Positions 9,419 through 24,200 of a stretch of 64,000 nucleotides of DNA are shown piece after piece. Numbering within the stretch: the stretch's first letter is position 1; the number at the start of each line of letters is the position of its first letter. Both the position numbers and the translations under genes were made by a program. This DNA is from Rhizoctonia solani (Eukaryota; Basidiomycota; Agaricomycetes; Cantharellales; Ceratobasidiaceae): contig NC_057376.1 of assembly GCF_016906535.1 (NCBI RefSeq), positions 1,054,001 through 1,118,000 on the forward strand, given 5' to 3'. Under the pieces are notes generated by a model that had not been told where the DNA came from, made no database searches, and was given only the letters and a program-made list of their open reading frames with translations.

Positions 9419-11505
9419 TTATTCCAATTCACCCTTAATTGGTGGTTTGGAGTCGACGTCCATGTTATCTTTCTCCTTGTCCATCGACTTGAAAAGCTCC
9501 CGACTGCGGGTGAAATATCGGTTAGGGTGATCAACCGTTTCGCCCTGACTATCCAGGCCATCGCCGTTTTTCATTCCCGCCTTGCGATGCGTGTATTCAA
9601 ATACACGAGTACATGCGATCTGGTAATGATGGCCTTGGACGAGCTTGATAATCTCTGCTTGTTCGGCTGGTAAAGTGATACGATACGATCGCTCGAGCAT
9701 GGCAGTCAGATTCTGTGAAGAAAAGTGTCGGAACGGACAACCATGGTTGTCGAGGGATGAAGGTTCGTCGTTGGTAATGATGCGCACACAACTAGCATCG
9801 ATGATAGAAGGTTCAGAGGGGTCGGGGTGCGGACCGATGTGTTGATATGTGGAGGCGCGGTGATAGGCAAGGTCATGGTGCAACGAGGTGAACAGGTGTG
9901 AGCGATCATGAGTCTAGCAGGTTTGGAGGGTGGGAAGTTGGACTTGATTTGGGGAGCCAACGAACAATAACTGGTGGATAGGGGCTGGCGGAGTATGGAA
10001 TTGTGGGGAAAGGGCGATGGACGCGTGGCGCACGCCAAAATGAAGACAAAATATAGCACTCACTTTTTGGCGGGATAGTTCATGCGACGGCCTTCGAGAC
10101 CATAGCTGTGGCGGATGTTGTACCGGTATTCTTTGGCGAATTTGTCGTCGGTAATTTTCCCGCCTTGGAACCCCCGGCGCCAAAAGGTAAGTGCTTCGTC
10201 AATGGACATACCAATAGCCTTAGCAGCACGTAGATCCCGGACACGTCGCATGTGTACGTCAATCAAGTGTTTGTACGGCCCGACAGACCAGGCTATTTGA
10301 CATACCTTTAGGAATAGCCCATATTGAAGTCGACCGTGATGTCGCAGATGGTGATCCTTACGCAGAGAGTCGTGAAGATTCCGCATGCAGGCCGGGAAGT
10401 GCCGTGCGGCAAGTTCATCGACTTGCTCCGCTCGTACCAATTCGCCATTCTCGTCAGCGAATGAGGCAGCAGAAGATGATGCAATGCCGTTGAGAAAAGA
10501 TTGCGCCAGATGTTGTAATAGGGGGAGGAGGCGGTCATCTTCGTCAAGGCGTGGAACCGCGCGAGAAGTTTGCTTGAGCAGATGTAAGATTTGTGCCATG
10601 GCAGGACCTATCACGATTATCAAGAATCACTTACCTCTAACGCCCGTTCTAACCGGGAAGCAAACTCCTGGAAAACTATGCTATTCTGGTCCTTTGAAGG
10701 CACATACGCGTAGCCTCCTCGCAGATATACTTTTCGGGCTGCAACTAGATCTGTAACGCGGGTCCAATGAACTTTGAAGTATTCGGGTAATGCTTGGTCA
10801 TTTTTAGGCGGCTTGGCTCCGGACGCTGCTTGCAAGATGGGCTGCATCTCCACAACCTCCTCAGTAGGGACTGATGTCATTCCCAGATCAAGTGAGTTGA
10901 TAAACCTCCCACGTTCCGTTGTATCATCGGATTCCCAGCGTATCTTGAACAAAGTCGTTTCAGCTTTGACAAACCTACGCCTTAACTCCTCGCTACAACC
11001 ATGTTAATGTTTGTCATTGGGCGCTACTGTAAGTATACTCACGAATGACAGAACGCCAGTCGCAAAACGAAATGAGAGACGTGATCTCTTTTTCGCTCGA
11101 GATCACGGTCCATCCCTATAGCACTTGTGCTGTTCAAAGGGAGATGTTTCTTTGATTGGGCGAGAGCCACCAGTTTTGTGTCCTCGAATGTACGGTTCCT
11201 GACATTGCAGGACTCGATTTCGGCCAGCACTGGGCACTGTTAGAAGAATTGCGACCATTTGAGAAGCATATTTGTACTCACCACGTAGTCGTTGAATTCC
11301 CCAAGTTTCAAACTCTTCAAGAGTGACGTTGCACAGCGGCGGGTCATCGTAGCTAGGTGAGATATGTTGATTTATAAAAAACACAGTCTTAACCCTGGGT
11401 CACTCACAAATTAAGTCGATATGGGTATCGGAGTTTTGAGTGTGTTTCGACTGTAGGGAACCCTCCAGCTAGTTGATTTTCAGGCTTAACTGCGCGGCGC
11501 TGCAT
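9419..11505 (-). CDS. PRI2: DNA primase large subunit
   Basis: Regulatory, iron-sulfur-containing subunit of the primase in the DNA polymerase alpha-primase complex; needed for RNA primer synthesis at origins and on the lagging strand. It begins at 11505 with MQRRAVKPENQLAGGFP. Exons then give NFYDDPPLCNVTLEEFETWG, VLAEIESCNVRNRT, SEELRRRFVKAETTLFKIRW, LPEYFKVHWTRVTDLVAARK, ARHFPACMRNLHDSLRKDHH, GRLQYGLFLK joined to AIGMSIDEALTFWRR, YRYNIRHSYGLEGRRMNYPA, then HGCPFRHFS, HYQIACTRVFEYTH and HPNRYFTRSREL. Cysteines near NCVRII, in HGCPF and in ACTRVF fit ligands of the C-terminal 4Fe-4S cluster. All exon joins keep frame with GT-AG introns. The last intron (about 9792-10059) is unusually long at roughly 268 bp, with its acceptor chosen to give PAK-NCVRIITNDEPSS. 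Length and motif order match the full-length family. Confidence 0.93.
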
Positions 11506-11530
11506 GATAGGATAATGGTGGTCGAGTTTT

Positions 11531-11536
11531 CACGTG
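11531..11536. promoter_or_regulatory. CACGTG box upstream of primase ATG
   Basis: E-box hexamer 26 bp upstream of the PRI2 start codon (minus strand). No ACGCGT accompanies it. Function inferred only. Confidence 0.25.
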
Positions 11537-11671
11537 ACCGTGTTTGATCGAATCTGCTCGGTTGATCGTGTCGAATGCAGTTGTTTATTTACTTGGCATA
11601 TTTCAAAGATTAAACATTGATCCAGGAGACATAATAGGCCACCAAAAGCCTTCAATGTAATCATACAGAAT

Positions 11672-13971
<2,300 letters not shown>

Positions 13972-14801
13972 GGATGGGATACAAGGTGAATGGCAGGAAT
14001 GCCCGAAGTTTGGTCAGCCTTTTATAAGTTGGGCAGAGCATTCAGCGGCGTATTTGGAATTAATGGACGGGACACCATGTCCGCAGACCGAGAGTGCTCC
14101 GCTTAACCGACAAGCCCATCTTCCCATCAGATGATAAATATATACAGCATACTCGAGAGCTGAAATGACCTCCAGCACTCACCTTTTGAGGAAATAGAGT
14201 ATGATCCGAGTTGATATATGTAATTTACGCTGCCCCATAGTTGGTACAAGTGTAGCCACCCTGCCCATACCGAGGTAGACGACAGCCAGCTATGTATAAC
14301 ATGAGCCGCCATGTATGATAGGAAAGATAATGCGATAATAATAATTGTCCGAGCCGCCAAATTATACGTATGCATCATCTCGTGCACATGCTGGTCAGAG
14401 TTTATTAGCAACGCCAACTTCAGATGAAATGAGAAGCCAGGGCCCCTTCACGTGAAAATGTTGCACGTCATAACTTGCCGTTACTTGCAATAGCAATAGA
14501 CTATCGAGCATCTGCTTTACAAACCTTAGAGTGAGCAAGGACCTCAAAGTCATGTTGTATTAATTCAAGATAGAGAGTACAAGGTTGATAATTTAGCTAT
14601 CAAAAGGACCATGAACGATTTCGCGATATCGTTGCTTTGTAATCGAAGCGTTGGGTGAGAAATTGGGAAGGCGCTCATAAAAGTCCAGACGGCCGAATTA
14701 TAAAGATCGGGGGAGGCGGCCAAAGTATATGCTGTACAGGAACGCCAATTTCGCCAAAGCAAGGATATTATGCCCAGTTGCCAGTTTGAATCCACGTATA
14801 T
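13972..14801. other. Intergenic region between esterase start and ORC1 end
   Basis: Promoter side of the esterase plus the 3' flank of ORC1. Two short minus-strand frames (14127-14417, 14565-14795) have no recognisable motif. A CACGTG occurs at 14449-14454. Confidence 0.4.
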
Positions 14802-17800
14802 CTAGAGCCCTAATATACTTTTCCACCTCTCCCCACCTAGGTCATCGGCACATAAGATCCTTTCAACAGCATCCCGCTCAAGTTTCAGAGCAACTAATCG
14901 ATCGCCTTCTGCAACTTGTGCGGAGTCTTCCGCAATAACCGCACGAGACAAAACTAACGAATCGAGTATCATACGCAGCTCGGTCCGTGTTGGTTTGTGT
15001 TTGCCCAGCATCACACTCTGCGACATATGATAAGTGATAACCTGGTGAGGCTCGTGAGTAAGAACCAATGTGATTAGATGCGATTTCCTGCTCACATCGT
15101 CCCACTTGACCGAATCTACGCCAGCACGACGCATACGGCTAATCATACTAGCAAGCAGAAGCCTCTCGTGAAAGCTACAATCGCGAATATAATCAGCCGT
15201 CGAGGATTTGTCCATGCTCTTGATAACCTCGACTACATCTTGAATTGCAACAGTTCGAGAGCCTTGTGAGGTGTGACACACTTCGACTGCACGCCTTGAT
15301 ACGTATTCAGGAACTGAGGGTAGCGATTCCAAGGGGAAGGGTACACACCGGCATACATCTAATACACGCCTTGCATCGCCGAAAATACTAGCAACCTTCC
15401 TGGCTGCGAAGTTGACTGCGTCCGGTTTCATCACGGGTGGGTGGTCGGGCTGGCCCGCTTTTGCTACTTCAAGACGGGCATTGACAATTTCCACCAGTTG
15501 TTGGACGGTGTACGCCTCAAAATTGATCCTTTCCATCCCTGGAGTAATTTATATCAATAGATACCCAATTATGCCATGCATTACTTTACCTAATCGACTC
15601 CTAACTTTAGCACTCATAGTTCGCTCAGGAAGATCATGAGTATTGGCCACTGCGACGACCACCAAGTTCGAATCGGGTAAATTCGGCCAGTTAAAGAAAT
15701 TATAAACGACATCTTGCTTAGTTGTGACCATTTGGTCCAATTCGTCCATCAACACGACACTGATAGATAATTGGTTACCCAGTGGAAGGAGAGCTCGAAA
15801 GAACTGTTTACCAAGTATGGCTTCCAGCACTCGTTCTGCTGTTGAAATGTCTGGTTAACCGTCGTAGTGCCTCCTTGGAACTAATACTTAAATGGCCGTG
15901 CTGTGCAGCATCATGGCCTGAGATAGCCTCCCACAGTAGAGCGTATGCGGCGCTTGGCTCAGGTATACGTAGGCCATTAATCTCAACATACGAAAAGGGG
16001 CTGATTTCCTGAGCTATGGTTAGCATTGAATCCCGATACGCTTTGAATACGATTTACATTTCTCATAGCCATTCCTTTGAGCTCTCGTATGACAGCATGG
16101 ACAGTTGCGGTTTTGCCAGTTCCAGGCAATCCAGAAATATCTTTCGAACTTATCAATAACTTGCTACCCGCAAATTAAATTACTCACAAATGCAACCCCC
16201 AACCCCGGACGTTACTAGATCTGCCACATCCCCCAACACACGTATGAGTTCGTTGTCTCTGCATGGTAACGCTCCTGGCCGTGCGCCAACGTGTAGTGCA
16301 TACATGGCTCTCACATGAGGATCTGAGCCTACAGTATCAGGAAGGGAAGAAGCGGCCACTCCCAATGACGGATCTCCATCTACAATGTAATGGGATGGTG
16401 AGATAACAAGTGAAAGTAAACTTGTTTACTAACCGGCGTTGGAGATTCCTCTTAGGCGAGACAAGTCAATTGCGCTCCGCCGTTTTCTAAGAGCAGCCTT
16501 CGAATGAGGAGTAGGCGCAGCAATTCCTTTTACACGCGGCCGAGATGGGGTTTTGGGCTCGCCAGTGTCCTTCTTTGGTCGACCGCGTCCCCGTTTAGTA
16601 GGACTAGCAGAACCGAGCCGTGCCTTTCGTGGTGTCTGAGGGATACCCTCATCTTCCTCATCAGTCACGGGGTCGTCTCCTTCCCCTAGTTCGTCGGGCT
16701 CGAGAACCCCTTCCGCTTCCAAATCAGGTTCCTCGGGTTCATCCAAGACTGGTTCATATATGTCAGAGCCTCCCGCGCTGGACGAAGTGTCCGAGTCGCT
16801 TTCTTCATCGTCTTTATAGACCGTGGCTGGTATTTGACGTTGGCGGGAAGTAGATCTAGTAGGAGTGGTTGGGCCTCTCGAGGCTGATCTACTACTTGCC
16901 TTGGGCGCTGACTGTCTCTTCTTCGATGCCCTAGGTGTCTTTTCGGAAGATTTAGCTTTGGGCGTCGCAATTGTTCTTGATCTAGAATGAACTGGCAAGG
17001 GTTTATCAACCCTAATATTCCACCCCTCTCCATTAAAGTCCTGAAATTCGATTGACGGGTCAGACAGTTTCAGTGCTTGCTTGCGGAAGAGATCCCATGC
17101 AAAGTCATAGTAGATACCAAGTTGGGCATCATGGGCAGACAAACAAAGAAAATCATGCTGCATCCGCTTGTTGTGTCGCAGTACGGGAAGGACGGTTGCG
17201 CCTCGAAGGCGTTACCGGAGGATTATTCTGAGACAGTGGTTCTTCATTAGTGGCTCGGTTCTAGCCCATTGAGCCTCGGTTAGCGATAGCGAAGGAAAGC
17301 GGGATGATCAGCAGATATTGTACACCGTCGCACGATCGCTGACGGATTGACTCTGAGCTTAATGCTAGAGCTTTCTCGGTTGACCGCGTAATAAACCTCT
17401 TTCTAACAGTATCATCTCAGAATAAGAAAACCGGGAACGAGTTGATATGCTTACCTTGCGATAGGGGCGCTGTGAACGAATCTTAGGGAGATCTACAGCG
17501 GGGCGGAGAAATTTGTGTACTAGAATATGCATGCGCGTTTCATCTAAAAAGTCGTCGTCGTCGGCTGAATCTAGTCTTCCAGGAGCTGAAATGTACCACA
17601 TAGAGACGATTACAGCAAGACAGGGCTCGCCAGCTTTGGTGGCAACAACCACCGTGTCACCAATAGCATAGTTATCAATGGTCACCCCTTCCAGAGAATT
17701 TCTTGGCTTTTTGCTAGCAGTTGCGATCCGTTCAAAGCCAGTGTGATACACTATCTTATACTGTTGAACAAAGCCTTGTCGTCCATGGTCTACGATCCTT

Positions 17801-17868
17801 TCACCAAGCGGCCGATCAGGCCACGCGTAGCGAACGTTGCCTGGGATAATGCTTTCTCGTCGAGACAT
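14802..17868 (-). CDS. ORC1: Origin recognition complex subunit 1
   Basis: AAA+ ATPase subunit of the origin recognition complex that marks replication origins and loads MCM2-7 with Cdc6 and Cdt1. N-terminal BAH-type domain: exon 17868-17461 (MSRRESIIPGNVRYAWPD) and a second exon VYYAVNRESSSIKLRVNPS. A long acidic/basic linker follows with an AT-hook-like KRGRGRPKKD near 16580. The AAA+ core has Walker A GLPGTGKTATVH (about 16120), YVEINGLRIPEPSAAY and Walker B VVLMDELDQMVTTK (about 15745), then sensor-1 NFFNWPNLPDSNLVVVAVAN. The C-terminal winged-helix region runs to the stop at 14802 (KSILGL). In the linker near 17151-17163, the frame carrying TPSRRNRPSRTATQQADAA does not join the frame carrying FLCLSAHDAQLGIYYDF without a one-base slip; introns between about 17165 and 17365 are also uncertain. 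Everything else is contiguous and family-typical. Confidence 0.92.
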
Positions 17869-17912
17869 AATGACCCAATCTCGTAGCCCGGCGATGACAA
17901 GTAATGATAGAT

Positions 17913-17941
17913 ACGCGACAAAGGCAAGGCGCCGTCACGTG
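17913..17941. promoter_or_regulatory. ORC1/P450 divergent promoter with ACGCGA and CACGTG
   Basis: ACGCGA (17913-17918) and CACGTG (17936-17941) lie 45-75 bp upstream of the ORC1 start and 170-200 bp upstream of the P450 start. The 243-bp gap between the two start codons must serve both genes. Confidence 0.3.
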
Positions 17942-18111
17942 GGTACGTTGAGTTTGGTCGAGTTTGCGGCTGGCTTCAAGTCCTCATCCCCGGTTCCTTG
18001 AGGCAGGGACAAATCAAGCGCCCCATGATCTTCTGACACAGACTAGTGTCCAACTGGCATCCTAAAAACCTCTGGTCCCGACCAGATACTCCAATATCCC
18101 CCCTCCATACT

Positions 18112-20572
18112 ATGTCAACTGGGTCTATCGCGGCCGTGTTGGGCAATATTGCTTGCTTCGTTCTCAAGTACGGTACGATCTGGCTTGCGCTCTACTTTGG
18201 GCGTTACCTTGTCACATTATGGGTGAGTCTACAAATCTACCTTTTCCTCTGGGATCGCCGTCAATAGCATTCCAAGTGTCATTCATATTTTCTTCACTGA
18301 TTGTTTTTGTGTCCAGATCGTCGACCCCTACAGGAGTTATCTTCGATTCCTGCCCGGCCCTCCCATCGATGGACGTTTCGTCGATCGACAACTATGGGAC
18401 TTACAGAAGTAAGTTTGAGGCTGGAATGACGCATCAAAATCCTAATACGACTATTTTTTCAGCCCTCAGCTCACCCCGAAATTGCACGAAGAATATGAGA
18501 AGCTATACGGGAAGACTATAAAATTCCAGGGAATGGCATACGTGAGCGCCCGTATTGATTTGTGCGGCAAAATATTCTAATGCGTGAATGTGTGGACATA
18601 GTTCGACCAGCGCCTCATGACTGTCGACCCAGTTTCAATCAATTACATGTAAGTTTCATAGTTGCTTAACTATGGGTTCACTAACTGAGCACATATAGGA
18701 TTAATCGTGCAAGTGACATATTCCAAAAACCGTGGCAGACTCGCCGGTTTATTGGCAGGTTGGTTAGCGGTGGTTAGTCCAGTATTTTCGAAATTTCGGT
18801 AGTGCACTCAACCCGTTTGCAGGTGCAGACAATCAGGGTATTTTCACCACTGAAGGCGAAATGCATCGCAAACTCCGGCGTGTTATTGCCCCTGCCTTCT
18901 CCTACCAATCGGTCAAGAACCTCACTCCCCTCTTTTTCCACAAATCCTTCGAAGTGAGGCATTTGCTACCTTGTAATTGGACAAATCTATAACCCAACCT
19001 CATCTAGCTTCGTGACAAGTTGCGTTCTGTGCTTGCAGTACCACAGACGGTTTCGCGCCCAGGTGTCGAGGTTGAGCAGTTCCCTGGAGAGCCATCTCCC
19101 CGCGTGCGAATGGATTTGCACAATTGGATTGGACGAGCAACGTTCGACATTATCGGAGTGGCCGGTACGTGCTTGCCGGATATTCACTATCCCTTATCGG
19201 GCATCGACCGACTCGTCCCTTTGTTCTTTAGGCTTTGGCTACGAGTTCCATTCAATCCAAGAAGAAACGAACACGTTCTACGATGCCTATAGATGTATGT
19301 TCAATGCCCTTCGTCAGGTCGAAAACAAACTGCATAATTTGGGACTTTTCTTCCCCCAGTGGGTTGCAAACTGCCTTGTGAGTTTTTATTCCTTGTTCAT
19401 AATATATGCTATATATTAAGCTGCCATTCAGCCCGATGCACGTACCAAGGAGGTCAAACGATGCAGAAAGATTATTGAAGCGGAAACTAGGGCGTTGTTT
19501 GCAAAGCGCCGTGAAGGGATTGCAGCCGAAAAGGCTGCTGGGGCTACTGTCGGCAAAGACTTCGTAATGCTCAATCTTCTTCGTGAGTGGCATTGGTACA
19601 TTTTCGTGTTCCCCGAATAATAACTATCACCAGTGCGTTCGAATGAAGCCGACAGTGTCTATCTTACCGAATCGGAGATCATAGCCCAAATCGATTCGAT
19701 TATGTTTGCCGGCCATGATACAACCAGTATGGCCATACAATGGGCCCTCTGGGAACTAACTCGCTATCCCCCAGTCCAAGCTCGCCTAAGAGCGGAACTT
19801 GCGCCTCTTGTGCCCATTTTGAAGGACTTTGTTCCCGCTGGCCCTTCAGAAACTGGTCACAAATATGCAGATCTTACGGGTGAACTTGGGGACCTCGCCG
19901 CGCGACTTGACGCTCTTCCTTACTTGGAGAAATTCGTCCGCGAAGTCCTACGGTTTCACCCCAGTGTTCATAGCACGTTCCGGGTCGCCATGAAGGATGA
20001 CATTATTCCTGTCTCTGAGCCTGTGCGAAACCAGAACGGCGAAATCTCCAAGGCTTGGGTTGGGGATCACAAAACGGGCTTATCTTCGGGAGGCATCCGA
20101 ATTCGCAAGGGGGAATTCATACACATTCCTATCGAAGGCATGCATCTGCTTAAATCAGTTTGGGGCGAAGATGCACACGATTTCAAGTGAGTTTTTTTTG
20201 TTACGAATGCTATAACAAGACTTTAATTTTTCAAACATTAGTCCAGACCGATGGGATAGCCTACCTGCCAAGGTCAAGGCAAGCCCAGGCTTATACGCCA
20301 ACTTGATGAGCTTTTCTGTCGGGCCCAATGTGAGTTCCGACCACATGGATACTTATTCTTGAATAATTCCTAATGAACAAATACAGTCTTGCCCTGCCTC
20401 TCGTTGGGCTCTTGTCGAGATCAAGGTTATGCTGGCGGTGATGATCGCCTCATTCGAGTTCACAGGTGCAAGTCCAATGAGCGCTCACAATTTTCTCGTC
20501 GGGAGACCATACGAGAGGAACAAGTTTGAGAAGGGTAAGATTGATTCTCTAGGGTACGAACGCAGTTGCTGA
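18112..20572 (+). CDS. Cytochrome P450 monooxygenase
   Basis: Membrane-anchored haem-thiolate monooxygenase. The N-terminal anchor (MSTGSIAAVLGNIACFVLKY, LALYFGRYLVTLW) precedes the proline-rich hinge YRSYLRFLPGPPIDGRF. Helix C carries GEMHRKLRRVIAPAFSYQS. The I-helix has FAGHDTTSMAIQWAL (about 19705), the K-helix ExxR is FVREVLRFHP, the PERF-like segment is NPDRWDS, and the haem loop is FSVGPNSC-PASRWALVE, split by an intron (cysteine near 20391). The usual His/Arg before the Cys is Asn, and the residue two after the Cys is Ala, not Gly. At least ten exons join in frame with GT-AG introns. The reading ends RPYERNKFEKGKIDSLGYE at 20572; a further short 3' exon is possible. It resembles basidiomycete CYP5xxx-type families but substrate is unknown. 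It is divergent from ORC1. Confidence 0.92.
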
Positions 20573-21151
20573 CTCGGCCTCTTTAAGGACACCGGATGCC
20601 TCTAATCTTAACTCCTCTCTAAATTCGATGAACTCTGAATGAAACAATTTACTTGGGGCTGTGCTATACCCACACTGTATTTTCGCTCTCGTCACTCCTT
20701 TAGGACCGTTTCTGTTACCCTCTGCTTTTGGCTTCATTGCGTATATATCCTTAATATTAAACTGTCACCATCAGTCAACGAGATCCGAATGGTAAACTAG
20801 TAGAGCCATTCCGAGTCAGCTTTACTTCTTTTGGCACAAACGCCCTACCCAGCTCATTCACATACAGAAAGTTGAATATTTTCTTTGTAAGTTAGGAGAC
20901 TTGCCTTGAAATCTCCTACACAGACCTTCCCGATCGCAGCCACCGTGACTCTAACTATGCAAATTCTCGCTTCTTGATTTTGTTAAGACACGAGTTTGAT
21001 AGCTCGCATGTACAATTATCTAAAAATGATTTATGGATCCCCTTGGGTGCAACATTGATTTTACATACAAAAAGCTCGACCTCTAAGGTTTTAAGGCAAA
21101 TTGTAAACTCAAAGGGACTTTTCTCACCAAGACCAAACTGACAAAAAGGAA
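20573..21151. other. Intergenic, no gene recognised
   Basis: 3' flank of the P450 gene. AT-rich, no coding signature. Confidence 0.5.
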
Positions 21152-21224
21152 TGCCACGAACCTGGCTTGAACAGGTGACCTGTAGATCTTCAGTCTAACG
21201 CTCTCCCAACTGAGCTACCGCGGC
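21152..21224 (-). tRNA. tRNA-Phe (GAA)
   Basis: The minus strand reads GCCGCGGTAGCTCAGTTGGG..., with D arm, anticodon loop CTGAAGA (anticodon GAA), and T arm ACCTG-TTCAAGC-CAGGT. The acceptor stem GCCGCGG pairs with TCGTGGC (two G-U), discriminator A; 73 nt without an intron. The anticodon stem has one mismatch at position 27-43 (T-C). Box A and box B promoter elements are present in the D and T arms. Confidence 0.93.
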
Positions 21225-24200
21225 TGATTATATGTAATCTAATATATTACTTATTCGTCAAAAAACTGTTGGGTGTACATTCTTTCTGCGCCACCCTGCT
21301 GCGCCGATGCAATGGCCTTTGATTGACACATACTTTCTATCTGTGTCAGCACCGAGCGAAACGGCCGGAAACACTTTGCTCCGAAGTGCAGTACTTCTAT
21401 TCGTATATGCACCAGTAGCCTTCATATAGAAGCTCACCCGCTAGTACCCACCGTTTGTATGCACGTTCTCTATGCGGCAATTCCAAAAACCCCGAGCAAT
21501 CTCGAAGCTTATTGACGCAGTTGACGCTAATACTTGACCACCACCCATGCTCGGCTCATCATTGCGTACAAAACCCGTGCTAGCCGAGCAGTCATCGTGC
21601 CTTGTGATGTTCTCCGCAACCAGACTGCGACACAAAGATGGCAAATTAATATCCGTGCGGTCACGAGTAATATTCTCGAAAATGGGACGAAGACGGCAAA
21701 AGATAAAAAGGCACCAAGCTCATTTTAGTCTACTTGGGTTCTCCCAACATCCACAACGCTGGCCTATGCCATATATGCATGCGCCTGGCCGAGGAAAATG
21801 TAATCCACTCCGCTGATGCGCCAATATTCCTCCTTGGCAGCGGCCAGTTTCCAGTTTTCATCTCGACGGCCGAAAAAGAAGTTCCCGCTGGGAACCCAGT
21901 ATACTGTGGCCGACACAGTTTGAGCCAGTGTTAGAAAGAGATGATCAAAACTCAAAATGCCACAATATATCGCTCAAACAGGAAATCATGATTGACAAAT
22001 GTGTTCTAGGTTGACAGGACCTGTCAACTGACCGGGGAACTACGGTGATACTTTCCCTGTCATACATAAAAGAGACAAAATTTAACCCAATTATAATGTC
22101 AGTATATTGTGTGTCCTTTTTTGGCCATGGCATCGATGCGCTTAACTTGCCAGAAACCGAAGGACCTGAATGTTTGGGGTCACACCGATTGATGTAATTT
22201 TAATTTGACAATGCCACGAAGGGACCAGACCGCGTTCGTCCAAGCCTCAAACACGCGTATGGGGGAAATGATTTGATGTTGGAGTGGCCAGGTACGAACT
22301 CAGAGGCCGAGATCGGTGTATGCGTCTCTCCCGTCAACCAAACTTGTTCACCCATGAAATCCCCCTTCCCCCTTTCCCCCCAACTGGCGAAAACGCCGCT
22401 CGGGTATCGGGACAATATCGCATTGGGAAGATTAGATCTATAGTGGCTGTCGTAGGCACATGGCTCAAAGACAACCTCCAATACAGTAAGTTTGTGTGGC
22501 CGTGCATCGACCTTTGTTCTTTTTGGTGACGACAGCTTTGAAATCCAAGTTTGTGCGTTTCGCCAAGATAAGTAGTTCTACCTACGGCGAGTGCATCCCA
22601 ATTGCGAGAAAAGCAGGTGGATCCTGTAAAAATTGACTGCTATTCGATGTTCCCGCAGTTCAAATTGTATGCATAGTTCTCCATGGTTGGTCAGTACGGG
22701 AAGTTGCTCTTGGTGTACAATAGGTTAAGCGAATTCGAGTTGGACTCGTGGATCGGATGGCCTCACTTGATGCTGTGAACTCTAACTTTAGGAAAAATGG
22801 CGACATGATGATGATAATGATGTCTATATGCTGGGGCACCCCGAGTGGACATCAGTGTGGATGAACGGCAATGGCATATCTAGACTCTCCCGAACAGAAC
22901 GGGATGTATTTTCGATAACGACTTGCATACGTATAGTAATGGTCGAGAACTGGCCGGCATGGCTAAAAGGCGTGAAGCCATGTGGTGTCGAATGATAAGC
23001 CATTTGCTTGAGTATGATACTGCCGATCATGCAAGTCCTAGACATCGGGCCTTGATTACAAGTCTCGAGTTGATGAAAAGCATATATTTACAATCAATCA
23101 TAGGAAGCCGGGGCGGGATTCTATGCGTGCGGGAAATAGTTTGTTGGCGGAGGCATATTATAGCCAAGAAGAAGCTCATACAGCGCCAGGTCTTTTGGAA
23201 ACCAATAATACGTAGAAGTGAGACTGAGATGGAGTGACAGGTTGTTCTTCGGAGCGTATGGCTCGGTCAGAATATAGAAACCCGGTGGTCAGATGCATAT
23301 GAGCAACTGAGCACTAGCTTGAGGGCCTTACTTGAAGAGCGGTTTGTGTAATCTGACGGAACATAAGCAATGTATCTATTTGGAGTATGTTGGCCGCTTC
23401 AGAGACCGACCGGCCAGCCAATAACCGTGTATATCGGTGCCTAGAATGATCGTCAGAGGTAGCGGGCCATCCACCTCGGGCGCAGTTAACGCCGTGAGTA
23501 CATATGGGATACGCAGTAAACAATTGAAGAGTTGGACATAGGGGTACATTCTAGGCAAGTGGGATAGTCTCCATAGCGATATGGGCCTCCGAGGAGATGC
23601 AGCAGTCAGTGAGGAGCAGTTTGATCAAAGGGACCCTGAGAGAGAAGGTGTCAGTGTGGACCCAGGAGTTTGGATGGGAAAGGCCATTGCAATGTGGTCT
23701 GGCGTGGTCATAAAGACTTACGAGCGGCCACATCTGGCCGGCCGTTGTGTGCCCGCTCAGTGCTTGCGACGATAACCACTGCGACTGTGTGTGTGTGGTG
23801 TATACTAACTGGCAATTGGCGCCTGTTCGCACACCGATCTCCCCGTGTTTACCAACGACTGGCGGCACCACCGGGACTTGTATCGGCGTAGGATCTTGTG
23901 CTTGCGGCTGTGAGAGAAGCTTGTGCCGACTTGTGGATTGGACTGTGCTTGGTTGTCTCAGGAAAAGTTGCATTGATTGGGACTTGTTGTGGTGAGCCCA
24001 TGTACCATGTGCGTTGACACCGCCGGTTTTCTGATTCAGACGCTCTAGCTCAGTTGCACCATAACCGGACCTAAGCACTGTTTTTAACACTGAGCCGCCC
24101 GCCCGCCTGGATCGACCCGCTCCTCTTTACTTTTAGCCGCCGGACCTTGTGCTCCTCCAACCTCAAAAATCCCACTCGATACACCTATTCACCTTGGCTT

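Noticed and set aside
9230..9420. Extension of the primase reading frame past 9419
   Set aside because: A stop codon follows GELE and the family's C-terminus is already complete; downstream sequence is pyrimidine-rich UTR.
23551..24090. 179-codon minus-strand frame in the gene-poor region
   Set aside because: Residue content reflects GT/CA-rich simple sequence; no recognisable motif and no upstream or downstream exons.
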